Notes under the pieces: generated by a model
What the model was told of the DNA's origin: nothing
What the model saw: only the letters and a program-made list of their open reading frames with translations
Database searches by the model: none
Shown here: positions 1 through 5,514 of the stretch, one piece after another
How positions within the stretch are numbered: the first letter of the stretch is position 1
Layout of the letters: every line of letters starts with the position of its first letter
Source of the DNA: Candidatus Krumholzibacteriia bacterium
GTDB lineage: Bacteria > Krumholzibacteriota > Krumholzibacteriia > LZORAL124-64-63
Assembly (NCBI GenBank): GCA_014859985.1
Contig: JACZKN010000133.1
Span: 1 to 5,514, forward strand
DNA: 5,514 bases
Reading direction: 5' to 3'
Position numbers and translations under genes: made by a program

Positions 1-183
1 GTGCTGGCCTACAGCGGCGCCCAGGGCGGCGCCCAGGCGCAGGAAGGTGCGCCGCGAGGCGTAGTTGCGGCGCCAGTGGCGGCCCGTGCCCACGAACAGG
101 GGAGCCATGGCGCCCGGGCGGCGGCGTGAGCGGGGCCCGACCAGCAGCGCGGCGACGATGAACAGGCCGATGACGATCCACAC
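1..183 (-). CDS. Unidentified membrane/exported protein with internal twin-arginine motif (3' partial)
   Basis: The first 61 codons of a gene continue past the left edge with no stop. I do not recognise the family. From GTG 183 the protein opens with a hydrophobic segment, WIVIGLFIVAALLVG (2-16), followed by a basic stretch PRSRRRPG. A linker (MAPLFVGTGRHWRRN) leads to ASRRTFLRLGAALGAAVG (42-59), which fits the Tat consensus S/T-R-R-x-F-L-K with a following hydrophobic stretch. Having a transmembrane helix before a Tat motif is unusual. Either the protein has two membrane segments, or the real start is ATG 108 and the SRRTFLRL block is a more ordinary Tat signal about 18 residues in. The ribosome binding site favours GTG 183. 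The gene starts 28 bases after the stop of the FAD enzyme and is probably cotranscribed. Third-position GC bias and the frame continuing from the strong ribosome binding site support it being real. Confidence 0.7.
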   Translation of the reverse strand, partial: MWIVIGLFIVAALLVGPRSRRRPGAMAPLFVGTGRHWRRNYASRRTFLRLGAALGAAVGQH

Positions 184-192
184 GATGCGCTG

Positions 193-200
193 CCTTCCCT
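193..200 (-). promoter_or_regulatory. Ribosome binding site of the left-edge gene
   Basis: The minus strand reads AGGGAAGG 9 bases upstream of a GTG at 183, inside the short spacer after the FAD-oxidoreductase stop. This is the clearest Shine-Dalgarno-like stretch I found in the window. It favours initiation at GTG 183 over the in-frame ATG at 108, which has no purine-rich leader. Confidence 0.65.
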
Positions 201-211
201 TCGTCGTCCGC

Positions 212-1351
212 TCAGGCGGCCATCAGTTCGTCGACCACGTGGCGGGCCAGGGCCATGGACGCAGTCAGGCCGGGCGAGTCGATGCCCACCAGGTTGACCA
301 GCCCGGCCAGTTCGCCCTCGCCGCGGTCGGCCACGAAGTCGCGGAAACCGTGGGCCGCAAGTTTCGGCCGCATGCCGCTCATGTCCGGGGTCAGGTCGTC
401 CCGCTCGAGCCAGGGCAGGAAGCGCACGGCGTCCTGATGGAAGGCGTCGGCCCGCGCCGCGTCGACGGCCCAGGCGATCAAGGCCGGATCGCTGCCGGGC
501 GGCAGCGGCGCCGCGAAATCCGGGCCCAGGCGCAGGCCCTCGCCCAGGTCCAGGCAGAGGTGGGCGCCCAGGGTCGAGCCGTCGGTCGGCGGCAGCGGGT
601 AGACCAGGCGCCCGACCCGGCCCCGGTGGCGCGGCGCGATGCGGAAATAGCTGCCGCGCACCAGCACCTGCCGCCAGCCGCGGGCCTCGACGTCGATCCC
701 CGCCAGGGCGGCCACCTGGTCGGCGTACAGCCCCGCCGCGTTGACCACGGCGCCGCTGGTGTGGGACCAGCCCTCGCGCCGGCTGTCGGCGGCGACGGTC
801 ACCCGCCAGGCCACCCCGTCCCTCGCCAGAGCGGTGACCCTGGCGCCGCAAAGGACCTGGGCCCCGTGCGCGGCCGCCCGCCGGGCCAGGCCCCGGGCCA
901 GGCCCTCGGCGTCGCAGACGGCGGTGCGGGGAGAGATCAGGGCGGCCGCGGCGCGCACGCCGGGCTCCAGGCGGCTCACCTCCTGCGGCTCCAGCAGCTG
1001 GAGGTCCTCCACGCCGTTGGCCAGCCCCAGGGCGTGCAGCTGCTGCAGGGCGGGGATCTCGTCAGCCTCGACCGCCACGATCAGCTTGCCGCATTCCCGC
1101 CAGCCGAGGCCGGCCTCGGCGCTGAAGGCCTTCAGCAGGTGTCGGCCCTCCACGCAGAAGCGCGCCTTCAGGGACCCGGTGGGGTAGTACATGCCGCCGT
1201 GGGCCACCTCGCTGTTGCGGGAGGTGGTGCCGCGGCCGACCGCCTGCTCCTGCTCCAGCAGCACCACGGAGCGGCCGGCACGGGCCGCCGCGTCGGCGAC
1301 GGCGCAGCCGACGATGCCCCCGCCGACGATGGTGACCGCGACGTCGGGCAT
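212..1351 (-). CDS. lhgO: L-2-hydroxyglutarate dehydrogenase/oxidase-like FAD-dependent oxidoreductase
   Basis: This 379-residue member of the DAO/glycine-oxidase FAD superfamily is predicted to oxidise L-2-hydroxyglutarate to 2-oxoglutarate, passing electrons to oxygen or to the quinone pool. The Rossmann FAD motif VGGGIVG is at 9-15, with the ribose-binding acid at E33. TSRNSEVAHGGMYYPTGSLK (43-62) and ECGKLIVAVEADEIP (86-100) match the L2HGDH/LhgO signature closely. VNAAGLYAD (203-211) is the second FAD contact. YPLPP and LGAHLCLDLGEGLRLGP (251-277) form the substrate-side sheet. The C-terminal block GMRPKL to GIDSPGLTAS (326-364) closes the FAD site. Length is near the family norm of about 400. 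The ATG at 1351 is 2 bases past the stop of the previous gene. A GTG at 1357 (GTGA overlap, two extra residues) is equally possible, and neither has a clear ribosome binding site. A related hydroxyacid or amine substrate cannot be excluded. No csiD or 2-hydroxyglutarate partner gene is present here. Confidence 0.9.
   Translation of the reverse strand: MPDVAVTIVGGGIVGCAVADAAARAGRSVVLLEQEQAVGRGTTSRNSEVAHGGMYYPTGSLKARFCVEGRHLLKAFSAEAGLGWRECGKLIVAVEADEIPALQQLHALGLANGVEDLQLLEPQEVSRLEPGVRAAAALISPRTAVCDAEGLARGLARRAAAHGAQVLCGARVTALARDGVAWRVTVAADSRREGWSHTSGAVVNAAGLYADQVAALAGIDVEARGWRQVLVRGSYFRIAPRHRGRVGRLVYPLPPTDGSTLGAHLCLDLGEGLRLGPDFAAPLPPGSDPALIAWAVDAARADAFHQDAVRFLPWLERDDLTPDMSGMRPKLAAHGFRDFVADRGEGELAGLVNLVGIDSPGLTASMALARHVVDELMAA
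1103..1120. repeat. Perfect 18-bp palindrome inside the FAD-oxidoreductase gene
   Basis: GCCGAGGCCGGCCTCGGC is identical to its own reverse complement. It lies in codons for the EAGLG region (about residues 78-83) of the L-2-hydroxyglutarate dehydrogenase-like gene. In DNA this rich in G and C, a palindrome of this length can arise by chance, and the amino acids it encodes are ordinary for the family. No role is claimed. Confidence 0.5.
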
Positions 1352-1353
1352 GG

Positions 1354-1851
1354 TCACCGCCGCCGCTTGAGCCACGTGCCGTAGTCGGTCCATTCGTAGT
1401 CGCGGGCCACGATGAACTCCAATAGCGGCAGCAGGTTGTCGGCTGACGTGTAACCGGCCAGGTGGGTCAGGCGGCGACCGCCGGGTTCCAGGAACCACAG
1501 GGTCGGCGGTCCCTCCACGGCGAACTTGCGGGCCATGGCCGGCAGCTTGTCCGTGTCCACCATGGCCATGGCGAAGTGCTCGTTCAGGTAGCGGACGACC
1601 CGGCGGTCGGCGTAGGTCTCCCGCTGCATCTTCTTGCACCAGCCGGACCAGGGAGCCGTGAAGTGGATCAGCAGGGGCTTCTGCTCGGCAAGGGAGCGGG
1701 CCTCGGCTTCACGGTGGGATTCCCAGCGGACGTGGCGCGATTCGGCCGCCGTCGCCGGCACCTGGGCGCTTGCGGACGGCGCCCGGGACGGCATCAGGTC
1801 CGCCGCCAGGACCAGGCCGAGGACCGGCAGCAGGTGGCGCAGGCTTGTCAT
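1354..1851 (-). CDS. Exported thioredoxin-fold protein with SxxC in place of CxxC
   Basis: The product is a 165-residue thioredoxin-like protein of the Thioredoxin_7 kind, probably periplasmic. Residues 1-30 look like a signal peptide: basic TSLRH, then hydrophobic LLPVLGLVLAADLM, with a possible signal peptidase I site after SASA. The fold follows from about 45: PLLIHFTAPW strand (59-68), active-site loop SGWCKKM (69-75), helix, FAMAMVDTDK strand (93-102), then the cis-proline loop GPPTLWF (114-120, Pro116) and the final strand and helix. Relatives usually read WCGWCKKM. Here the first cysteine is Ser69 (codon TCC at 1645-1647), leaving Cys72 as the only cysteine. A normal dithiol oxidoreductase cycle is therefore not possible within one chain. 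A monothiol, chaperone-like or partner-dependent role is conceivable. The start is set by ATG 1851 with a good ribosome binding site, overlapping the upstream stop by 4 bases. Confidence 0.88.
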   Translation of the reverse strand: MTSLRHLLPVLGLVLAADLMPSRAPSASAQVPATAAESRHVRWESHREAEARSLAEQKPLLIHFTAPWSGWCKKMQRETYADRRVVRYLNEHFAMAMVDTDKLPAMARKFAVEGPPTLWFLEPGGRRLTHLAGYTSADNLLPLLEFIVARDYEWTDYGTWLKRRR

Positions 1852-2540
1852 GGCGCGTCCCTTCGGTTGCCCGCCGGCGGCCAGGGCCAGGCCGCGTCCG
1901 GCGGTGCGGTGAGGGTGAGCGGCAGGCCGCCCACCGGGTGCGGGAACTCCAGGCTCAGGGCGTGCAGCCCCAGGCGGCGGTCGGCCAGGCGCTCCGGGGC
2001 GCCGTACTTCACATCCCCCAGCAGGGGGCAGCCCACCAGGGCCAGCTGGGCCCGGATCTGGTGGCGCCGGCCGGTCACCGGCTCGATCTCCAGCAGGCTC
2101 AGGCCGCCGTGCCGCTGCGCCGTCCGGTAGCGCAGCAGGGCTTGCTTCGCCCCCGGAAACGGATCCGTGGCGGCCCGGGTCACTCCCTGGGCATCGCCGG
2201 CGGGGGCCAGCCACGAACGCAGTTCGCCCTCCGGCGCGGGTGGCGCCCCCAGCACGACGGCCAGGTAGCGCTTGGTCACGCGCCCCTCCCGGAAGGCCGC
2301 GGACAGGCGCCCGGCGGCCTTGCTGGTCCGCGCCAGCAGCACGAGGCCCGAGACGTTGCGGTCCAGGCGGTGCACCAGGCCCACGTAGGCGTTGCCGGGC
2401 TTGGCGTACCTGTCCTTCAGGTAGGCGCCGACCGCCGCCACCAGCGTCTCGTCGCCGCTGCGGTCGCCCTGGACGAGCAGGCCCGCCGGCTTGTGCACCG
2501 CCAGCAGGTGGTTGTCCTCGTGGATCACGGTCAGGTGCAT
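1848..2540 (-). CDS. RluA-family RNA pseudouridine synthase (no S4 domain)
   Basis: This enzyme isomerises specific uridines in rRNA or tRNA to pseudouridine in the cytoplasm. From ATG 2540 it is 230 residues. It opens with VIHEDNHLLAVHKPAG, the usual beginning of the compact RluA subfamily. The catalytic motif HRLDRNVSG is at 57-65, with catalytic Asp60. RRHQIRAQLA (158-167) and LLGDVKYGA (173-181) are the later conserved blocks, and LHA (192-194) precedes the C-terminal strand. There is no N-terminal S4 RNA-binding domain, unlike RluC and RluD, so the target uridine cannot be assigned. The frame is open upstream to a GTG at 2624, which would overlap the transporter stop by 4 bases (GTGA), and there is another ATG at 2576. 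I chose 2540 because the family homology begins there and GGACGGAA lies just before it. The 28 extra residues look unstructured. Its TGA overlaps the next gene's ATG as ATGA. Confidence 0.93.
   Translation of the reverse strand: MHLTVIHEDNHLLAVHKPAGLLVQGDRSGDETLVAAVGAYLKDRYAKPGNAYVGLVHRLDRNVSGLVLLARTSKAAGRLSAAFREGRVTKRYLAVVLGAPPAPEGELRSWLAPAGDAQGVTRAATDPFPGAKQALLRYRTAQRHGGLSLLEIEPVTGRRHQIRAQLALVGCPLLGDVKYGAPERLADRRLGLHALSLEFPHPVGGLPLTLTAPPDAAWPWPPAGNRRDAP
1858..1863 (-). promoter_or_regulatory. Ribosome binding site of the thioredoxin-like gene
   Basis: On the minus strand AAGGGA lies 6 bases upstream of the ATG at 1851, a normal Shine-Dalgarno position. It sits inside the 3' end of the pseudouridine synthase gene. 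It supports a separate start for the thioredoxin-like protein at 1851, rather than the longer frame that continues further upstream in the same phase. Confidence 0.65.
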
Positions 2541-2620
2541 GGTTCCGTCCGGTCCGGGGCCGTTGGGCACCTCCATGATACGGTCCGCGGCGAAGCGCTG
2601 ACAAGGACCGGGAGCCCGGG

Positions 2621-3487
2621 TCACGGGTCACGGCCGCCGCTGGTCTCGCCGGCGCGCCGGCCCGCCAGGAAGAGGGCGGCCGTCACCACCGCCAGGCCCA
2701 GCAGCACGCGGAGGTAATCGGCCGATTCGCCGAACACCCACCAGGAGATCAGCACCGCCAGGGGCACCTTCAGGTTGTTGGCCGCCGCCAGGCGCCCCGC
2801 CCCCGTGCGGGTCGCCCCGCGGTTCCACAGGTAGAAGCCCGCCGCCGTGGGCACCAGGCCCAGGTACAGCACCGTCAGCAGGGCCGGGCCGTCCCACCCG
2901 GCCAGCACGTCGCCCCCGCGCAGACCCACCGCCACGAGGGTCAGCAGCGCGGCCCCCTGGTACATCCAGGCCACCAGCACCGCCTCGTGGCCCCCGGCCC
3001 TGCGTTGGAGGCCGGGGAAGGCCACCTGGCCCAGGGCGAAGCACAGGTTCGAACCCTGCACCAGGGCGACGCCGGGCCAGTCTACCCCCTCGGGCAGCCC
3101 CTGCACGACGATGAAGCCGGCGCCGGCCACCGCGGCCGCGGCCGCCGCCAGGTGCCGCGGCCGGAAGCGGCGGGCAAACAGGTCCGCCAGCAGGGTCACG
3201 TAGATCGGCGTAAAAACGGTCAGCAGCGCCACCAGCCAGGCCGGCAACCGCGCGAAGGCCGAGATGTACAGGACGTACATCAGGCCGAACTGCAGCATGC
3301 CCAGCAGAAAGGCGCGCACCGCCACCTTGCGGTGCAGGGAGACGCGGCCCAGCAGGGGGGCGAAGGCCGCCGCCGCCAGCACCAGCCGCCCGGCCGACAC
3401 GGCGACCGGATCGACCCCGGCCAGTTGGCCCTTGATCAGGCCGAAGGAGAAGGCGAACAGCAGGGATGCCGCGACCAGCCAGGTCAT
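2621..3487 (-). CDS. EamA/DMT-family inner-membrane transporter, YigM-like (possible biotin importer)
   Basis: This 288-residue integral membrane protein has about ten hydrophobic helices arranged as two EamA repeats (roughly residues 3-129 and 137-275), the usual length and layout for the drug/metabolite transporter superfamily. Several segments match my recollection of E. coli YigM, a biotin importer: GMLQFGLMYVL (63-73), LLTVFTPIYVTLL (88-100), ALVQGSNLCFALG (141-153), and GFYLWNRGAT followed by AANNLKVP (217-242). The biotin assignment is therefore plausible but unproven; amino acids or other small metabolites are alternatives. It starts at ATG 3487, 9 bases after the stop of the aminopeptidase gene, with only a weak purine run in front, so translational coupling is likely. 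The TGA stop at 2621-2623 overlaps a possible GTG start of the following gene. An alanine-rich run around 114-121 reflects GC-rich codons in helix 5. Confidence 0.93.
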   Translation of the reverse strand: MTWLVAASLLFAFSFGLIKGQLAGVDPVAVSAGRLVLAAAAFAPLLGRVSLHRKVAVRAFLLGMLQFGLMYVLYISAFARLPAWLVALLTVFTPIYVTLLADLFARRFRPRHLAAAAAAVAGAGFIVVQGLPEGVDWPGVALVQGSNLCFALGQVAFPGLQRRAGGHEAVLVAWMYQGAALLTLVAVGLRGGDVLAGWDGPALLTVLYLGLVPTAAGFYLWNRGATRTGAGRLAAANNLKVPLAVLISWWVFGESADYLRVLLGLAVVTAALFLAGRRAGETSGGRDP

Positions 3488-3496
3488 GGTCCCGGC

Positions 3497-5514
3497 CTAC
3501 TTCACCAGCTGGATCTTGTGCAGGTCCGCGCCGGCGGGGGTGACCAGGCGCACCACGTAGGTGCCGGCGGCCCCCGGGCGCCCGGCCCCGTCGCGGCCGT
3601 CCCAGGCCGCGGCATGGGCGCCGGCCTGGCGGTGGTCGTCCACCAGGGTGCGCACGCGCCGCCCCGCCAGGTCGTGGATCTCCAGGCGGACGGGGCCGGC
3701 CGCGGCCTGCTCCCAGCGGATCTCCGTGCGGGGGTTGAAGGGATTGGGCGCGTTGCCGGTGATGCGGGCGGCGGCGGCGGCCGGTTCCGGGACGCCGGCG
3801 ATGCTGCCGTCGCTCTTGGTGCACAGCACCCAGCCGTCGGGATCCAGCTGCACCAGGACCGCCAGCCCCGGCACCTCGAAGTCGTACCACTGGACCTGCC
3901 CGCTGTTCGGCACCCGCACCGTGGTCGATGCGCCCAGGCTGTTGGTGGCGCGGATCTCCAGGGGCATGGTGAACAGGCCGGTGTTGGTCTGGGTCTGCTC
4001 GACCCGCACGGTCACCCGCGTGCCGCCGGGCACGGGCCTGCCCGCCCAGGAGACGGTGTATGCCGGGTAGTACTCGCCGTAGACCCACTGCTGGAAGAAG
4101 GGCCCCAGGTCCAGGCCCGACACGGCCTCCATCAGCGCCCGGAACTGCTCGGTATCGGCCGCCGCGAACCCGTACTGTTCGCGGTAGGCCAGGACCCCCG
4201 CGAAGAAGTCCTCGTCGCCCATCACCCCGCGCAGCATGTGGACCACCCAGGAGCCCTTGTTGTAGCTGAGGTCGAGGCTGAAGATGCGGTTGATGTCGGT
4301 GGCGTCCTCCACGTAGACGGTGCCGGGACCGAAGTAGCGGGCGGCGGCCATCTCGTCCCGATAGCCCTGCACGCCCTCGCTCGCCTCGCGCCAGTAGGCC
4401 TCGCTCCAGGTGGCGAAGCCCTCGTTCAGCCAGATGTGGTGGAAGTCGGCGCAGGTGATCATGTTGCCGAACCACTGGTGCCCCAGCTCATGGGCCAGGA
4501 ACCAGGGCTGGTAGTAGCTGTAGGTCATGCTCGAGCAGGTCTGGTGCTCCATGCCCCCGCCCCAGGGGAAGTGGGCGTGGCCGTATTTCTCGTCCACGAA
4601 CGGGTACTCGCCGAAGGCGGCGGCGAAGGCCGCCAGCTGGTCGACCACCACGGCGTAACCGGCCGCCCCCGTCGCGGCCCAGGCCGGGATCAGGTAGTTG
4701 TCCACGGGCATGGTGCCGCCGGCCAGGGTCGGGTAGCTGTGGCTGACCACCGTGTAGGGGTGGATGGCCAGGGAGACCAGGTAGGTGGCGATGGGGTAGC
4801 GGGTGGTCCAGTGGTAGGTGGTGCGGCCCGGCGCCGCCGCGGCCTGGGCCTCGAGCAGGCCGTTGCTGGCGACGATCAGCGGGTCGGGCACGGTCACGTG
4901 CAGCTTCACCGAGTCGGCCTTGTCGGTGTTGACGTCCTTGCAGGGCCACCAGTGCCGGGCGCCGTAGGGTTCGCTCAGGGTCCAGACCAGGGGCTGGCCG
5001 CCGTAGGAGTTCCAGCCGAAGTAGTCGCCGGCCGGATCGCCGGCGTAGTCCACCTCCACCCGGAAGATCTCCCCCGGGGCGTACGGCCGGTCCAGGGTCA
5101 CGCCCAGCACGTGGTCCCCGTGGGTGAAGGCCGCCGGCTGCCCGCCGGCCCGCACCACGGACACGGCCATGAAGTCCATCAGGTCCAGGTCGATCCGGTC
5201 CACCGGGGCGTCGATCGCGCGGGCCTCGACCGCCACGCTGCCCGTCAGCAGCCGCGTGGCGGGCTCCAGGTCCAGGGCCAGGTCGTAGAAGACCACGTCC
5301 CAGCCCTCCTGGGCGGCCAGCCGGGCGGGCTCCCCGGCGGCCAGGGCCTTGGCGGCGAAGCGGGCCTTCGTCTCGGCCTCCAGCGCGCGGTTCTGGCGCA
5401 CCTGCCAGCCGCGGTCAAACGGCAGCGCCCCGTCGGGCAGGGCGACCGGCGCGATTTCCAGGGCGGGCGCGGCGGCCGGAACCAGGATCAGGACGGCGGC
5501 CAGGAGACAGCGGC
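3497..5514 (-). CDS. Secreted M1-family zinc aminopeptidase with C-terminal FlgD-like/sorting domain (5' partial)
   Basis: This zinc metallopeptidase is expected to remove N-terminal residues from peptides outside the cytoplasm. The reading frame is open to the right edge, so the true start lies outside the window. A GTG at 5401 is in frame but internal. Upstream of it the frame encodes a hydrophobic run (CLLAAVLILVPAAAPA), a signal peptide core with a likely cut after APA. Numbering from the 5401 codon, the N-terminal beta domain spans about 34-215 and includes SEPYGARHWWPCKD (143-156). The substrate-binding GGMEH is at 282-286. The zinc motif HELGH is at 304-308 (4478-4492), with the third ligand E327 in NEGFA after the canonical 18-residue gap. 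The transition-state tyrosine is probably Y380 in SYNKGSW. The C-terminal 85 residues begin near PNPFNP (552-557) and form a FlgD-like Ig fold ending KIQLVK, as in secretion-tail domains. The stop is TAG, 9 bases before the next gene. Family assignment is firm. Substrate and export route are inferred. Confidence 0.95.
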   Translation of the reverse strand, partial: RCLLAAVLILVPAAAPALEIAPVALPDGALPFDRGWQVRQNRALEAETKARFAAKALAAGEPARLAAQEGWDVVFYDLALDLEPATRLLTGSVAVEARAIDAPVDRIDLDLMDFMAVSVVRAGGQPAAFTHGDHVLGVTLDRPYAPGEIFRVEVDYAGDPAGDYFGWNSYGGQPLVWTLSEPYGARHWWPCKDVNTDKADSVKLHVTVPDPLIVASNGLLEAQAAAAPGRTTYHWTTRYPIATYLVSLAIHPYTVVSHSYPTLAGGTMPVDNYLIPAWAATGAAGYAVVVDQLAAFAAAFGEYPFVDEKYGHAHFPWGGGMEHQTCSSMTYSYYQPWFLAHELGHQWFGNMITCADFHHIWLNEGFATWSEAYWREASEGVQGYRDEMAAARYFGPGTVYVEDATDINRIFSLDLSYNKGSWVVHMLRGVMGDEDFFAGVLAYREQYGFAAADTEQFRALMEAVSGLDLGPFFQQWVYGEYYPAYTVSWAGRPVPGGTRVTVRVEQTQTNTGLFTMPLEIRATNSLGASTTVRVPNSGQVQWYDFEVPGLAVLVQLDPDGWVLCTKSDGSIAGVPEPAAAAARITGNAPNPFNPRTEIRWEQAAAGPVRLEIHDLAGRRVRTLVDDHRQAGAHAAAWDGRDGAGRPGAAGTYVVRLVTPAGADLHKIQLVK

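Noticed and set aside
184..211. Possible terminator between the FAD oxidoreductase and the left-edge gene
   Set aside because: The 28-base spacer has no GC-rich stem followed by a T run and is mostly occupied by the ribosome binding site.
65..1384. A long open frame on the plus strand antisense to the FAD oxidoreductase
   Set aside because: Its translation is Gly/Ala/Arg/Gln-rich low-complexity sequence with no recognisable motif, while the minus strand carries unmistakable FAD-enzyme motifs. Long antisense frames are expected where the third codon position is nearly always G or C.
1852..2631. Upstream extension of the thioredoxin-like frame as a fusion protein
   Set aside because: Residues before the ATG at 1851 are low-complexity and lie in a shadow frame of the pseudouridine synthase. 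A good ribosome binding site and a signal peptide start at 1851.
3111..3172. GC-rich repetitive stretch in the transporter gene, considered as a repeat or regulatory element
   Set aside because: It encodes an alanine-rich transmembrane helix; the repetition follows from GCC/GCG alanine codons and small CCGCGG units.
2628..4475. A very long minus-strand frame spanning the transporter and the aminopeptidase 3' half
   Set aside because: It is out of phase with both real genes and reads as Arg/Gly/Pro/Ala-rich sequence without domains. The in-phase translations give clear EamA and M1 motifs.
4543..4557. GGMEH in place of the GAMEN motif as a possible catalytic change in the M1 peptidase
   Set aside because: GGMEHQ is, to my knowledge, a common version of this motif in bacterial M1 peptidases, and all zinc ligands and the catalytic glutamate are present, so it does not suggest loss or change of activity.

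Overview
The window is a tightly packed, very GC-rich stretch of bacterial chromosome. By eye GC is around 70%, with G or C at most third codon positions. Every supportable gene lies on the minus strand, so transcription runs from high to low coordinates. The first gene ends in a PNPFNP-type FlgD-like Ig/secretion-tail domain. That C-terminus is common in high-GC members of the FCB-related phyla (for example Krumholzibacteriota or Eisenbacteria-like lineages) and rare in Actinobacteria or Proteobacteria. The phylum is an inference from this domain plus base composition. No rRNA or other marker gene is present.

Layout in transcription order. (1) 5514-3497: an exported M1-family zinc aminopeptidase. 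Its start codon lies beyond the right edge, but its signal peptide is partly visible. (2) 3487-2621: a ten-helix EamA/DMT transporter that reads like the E. coli biotin importer YigM. (3) 2540-1848: an RluA-family 23S rRNA/tRNA pseudouridine synthase lacking an S4 domain. (4) 1851-1354: an exported thioredoxin-fold protein whose first active-site cysteine is serine. (5) 1351-212: an L-2-hydroxyglutarate dehydrogenase/oxidase-like FAD enzyme. (6) 183-1: the first 61 codons of a membrane or exported protein with a textbook twin-arginine motif, cut by the left edge.

Gaps between genes are 9, 80, -4, 2 and 28 bases, with no promoter or terminator visible between them, so the six genes are probably one transcription unit or part of one. 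Their functions do not form an evident pathway: secreted peptide digestion, solute uptake, RNA modification, a periplasmic thiol protein and 2-hydroxyglutarate repair. The cluster looks like a housekeeping run rather than a dedicated system. No gene-free stretch exceeds 80 bases. I saw no tRNA, rRNA, CRISPR, insertion sequence or attachment site.

I found no convincing undescribed multi-gene system. The items most worth a second look are the unidentified Tat-motif gene at the left edge, the SxxC thioredoxin-like protein and the secretion-tailed M1 peptidase.
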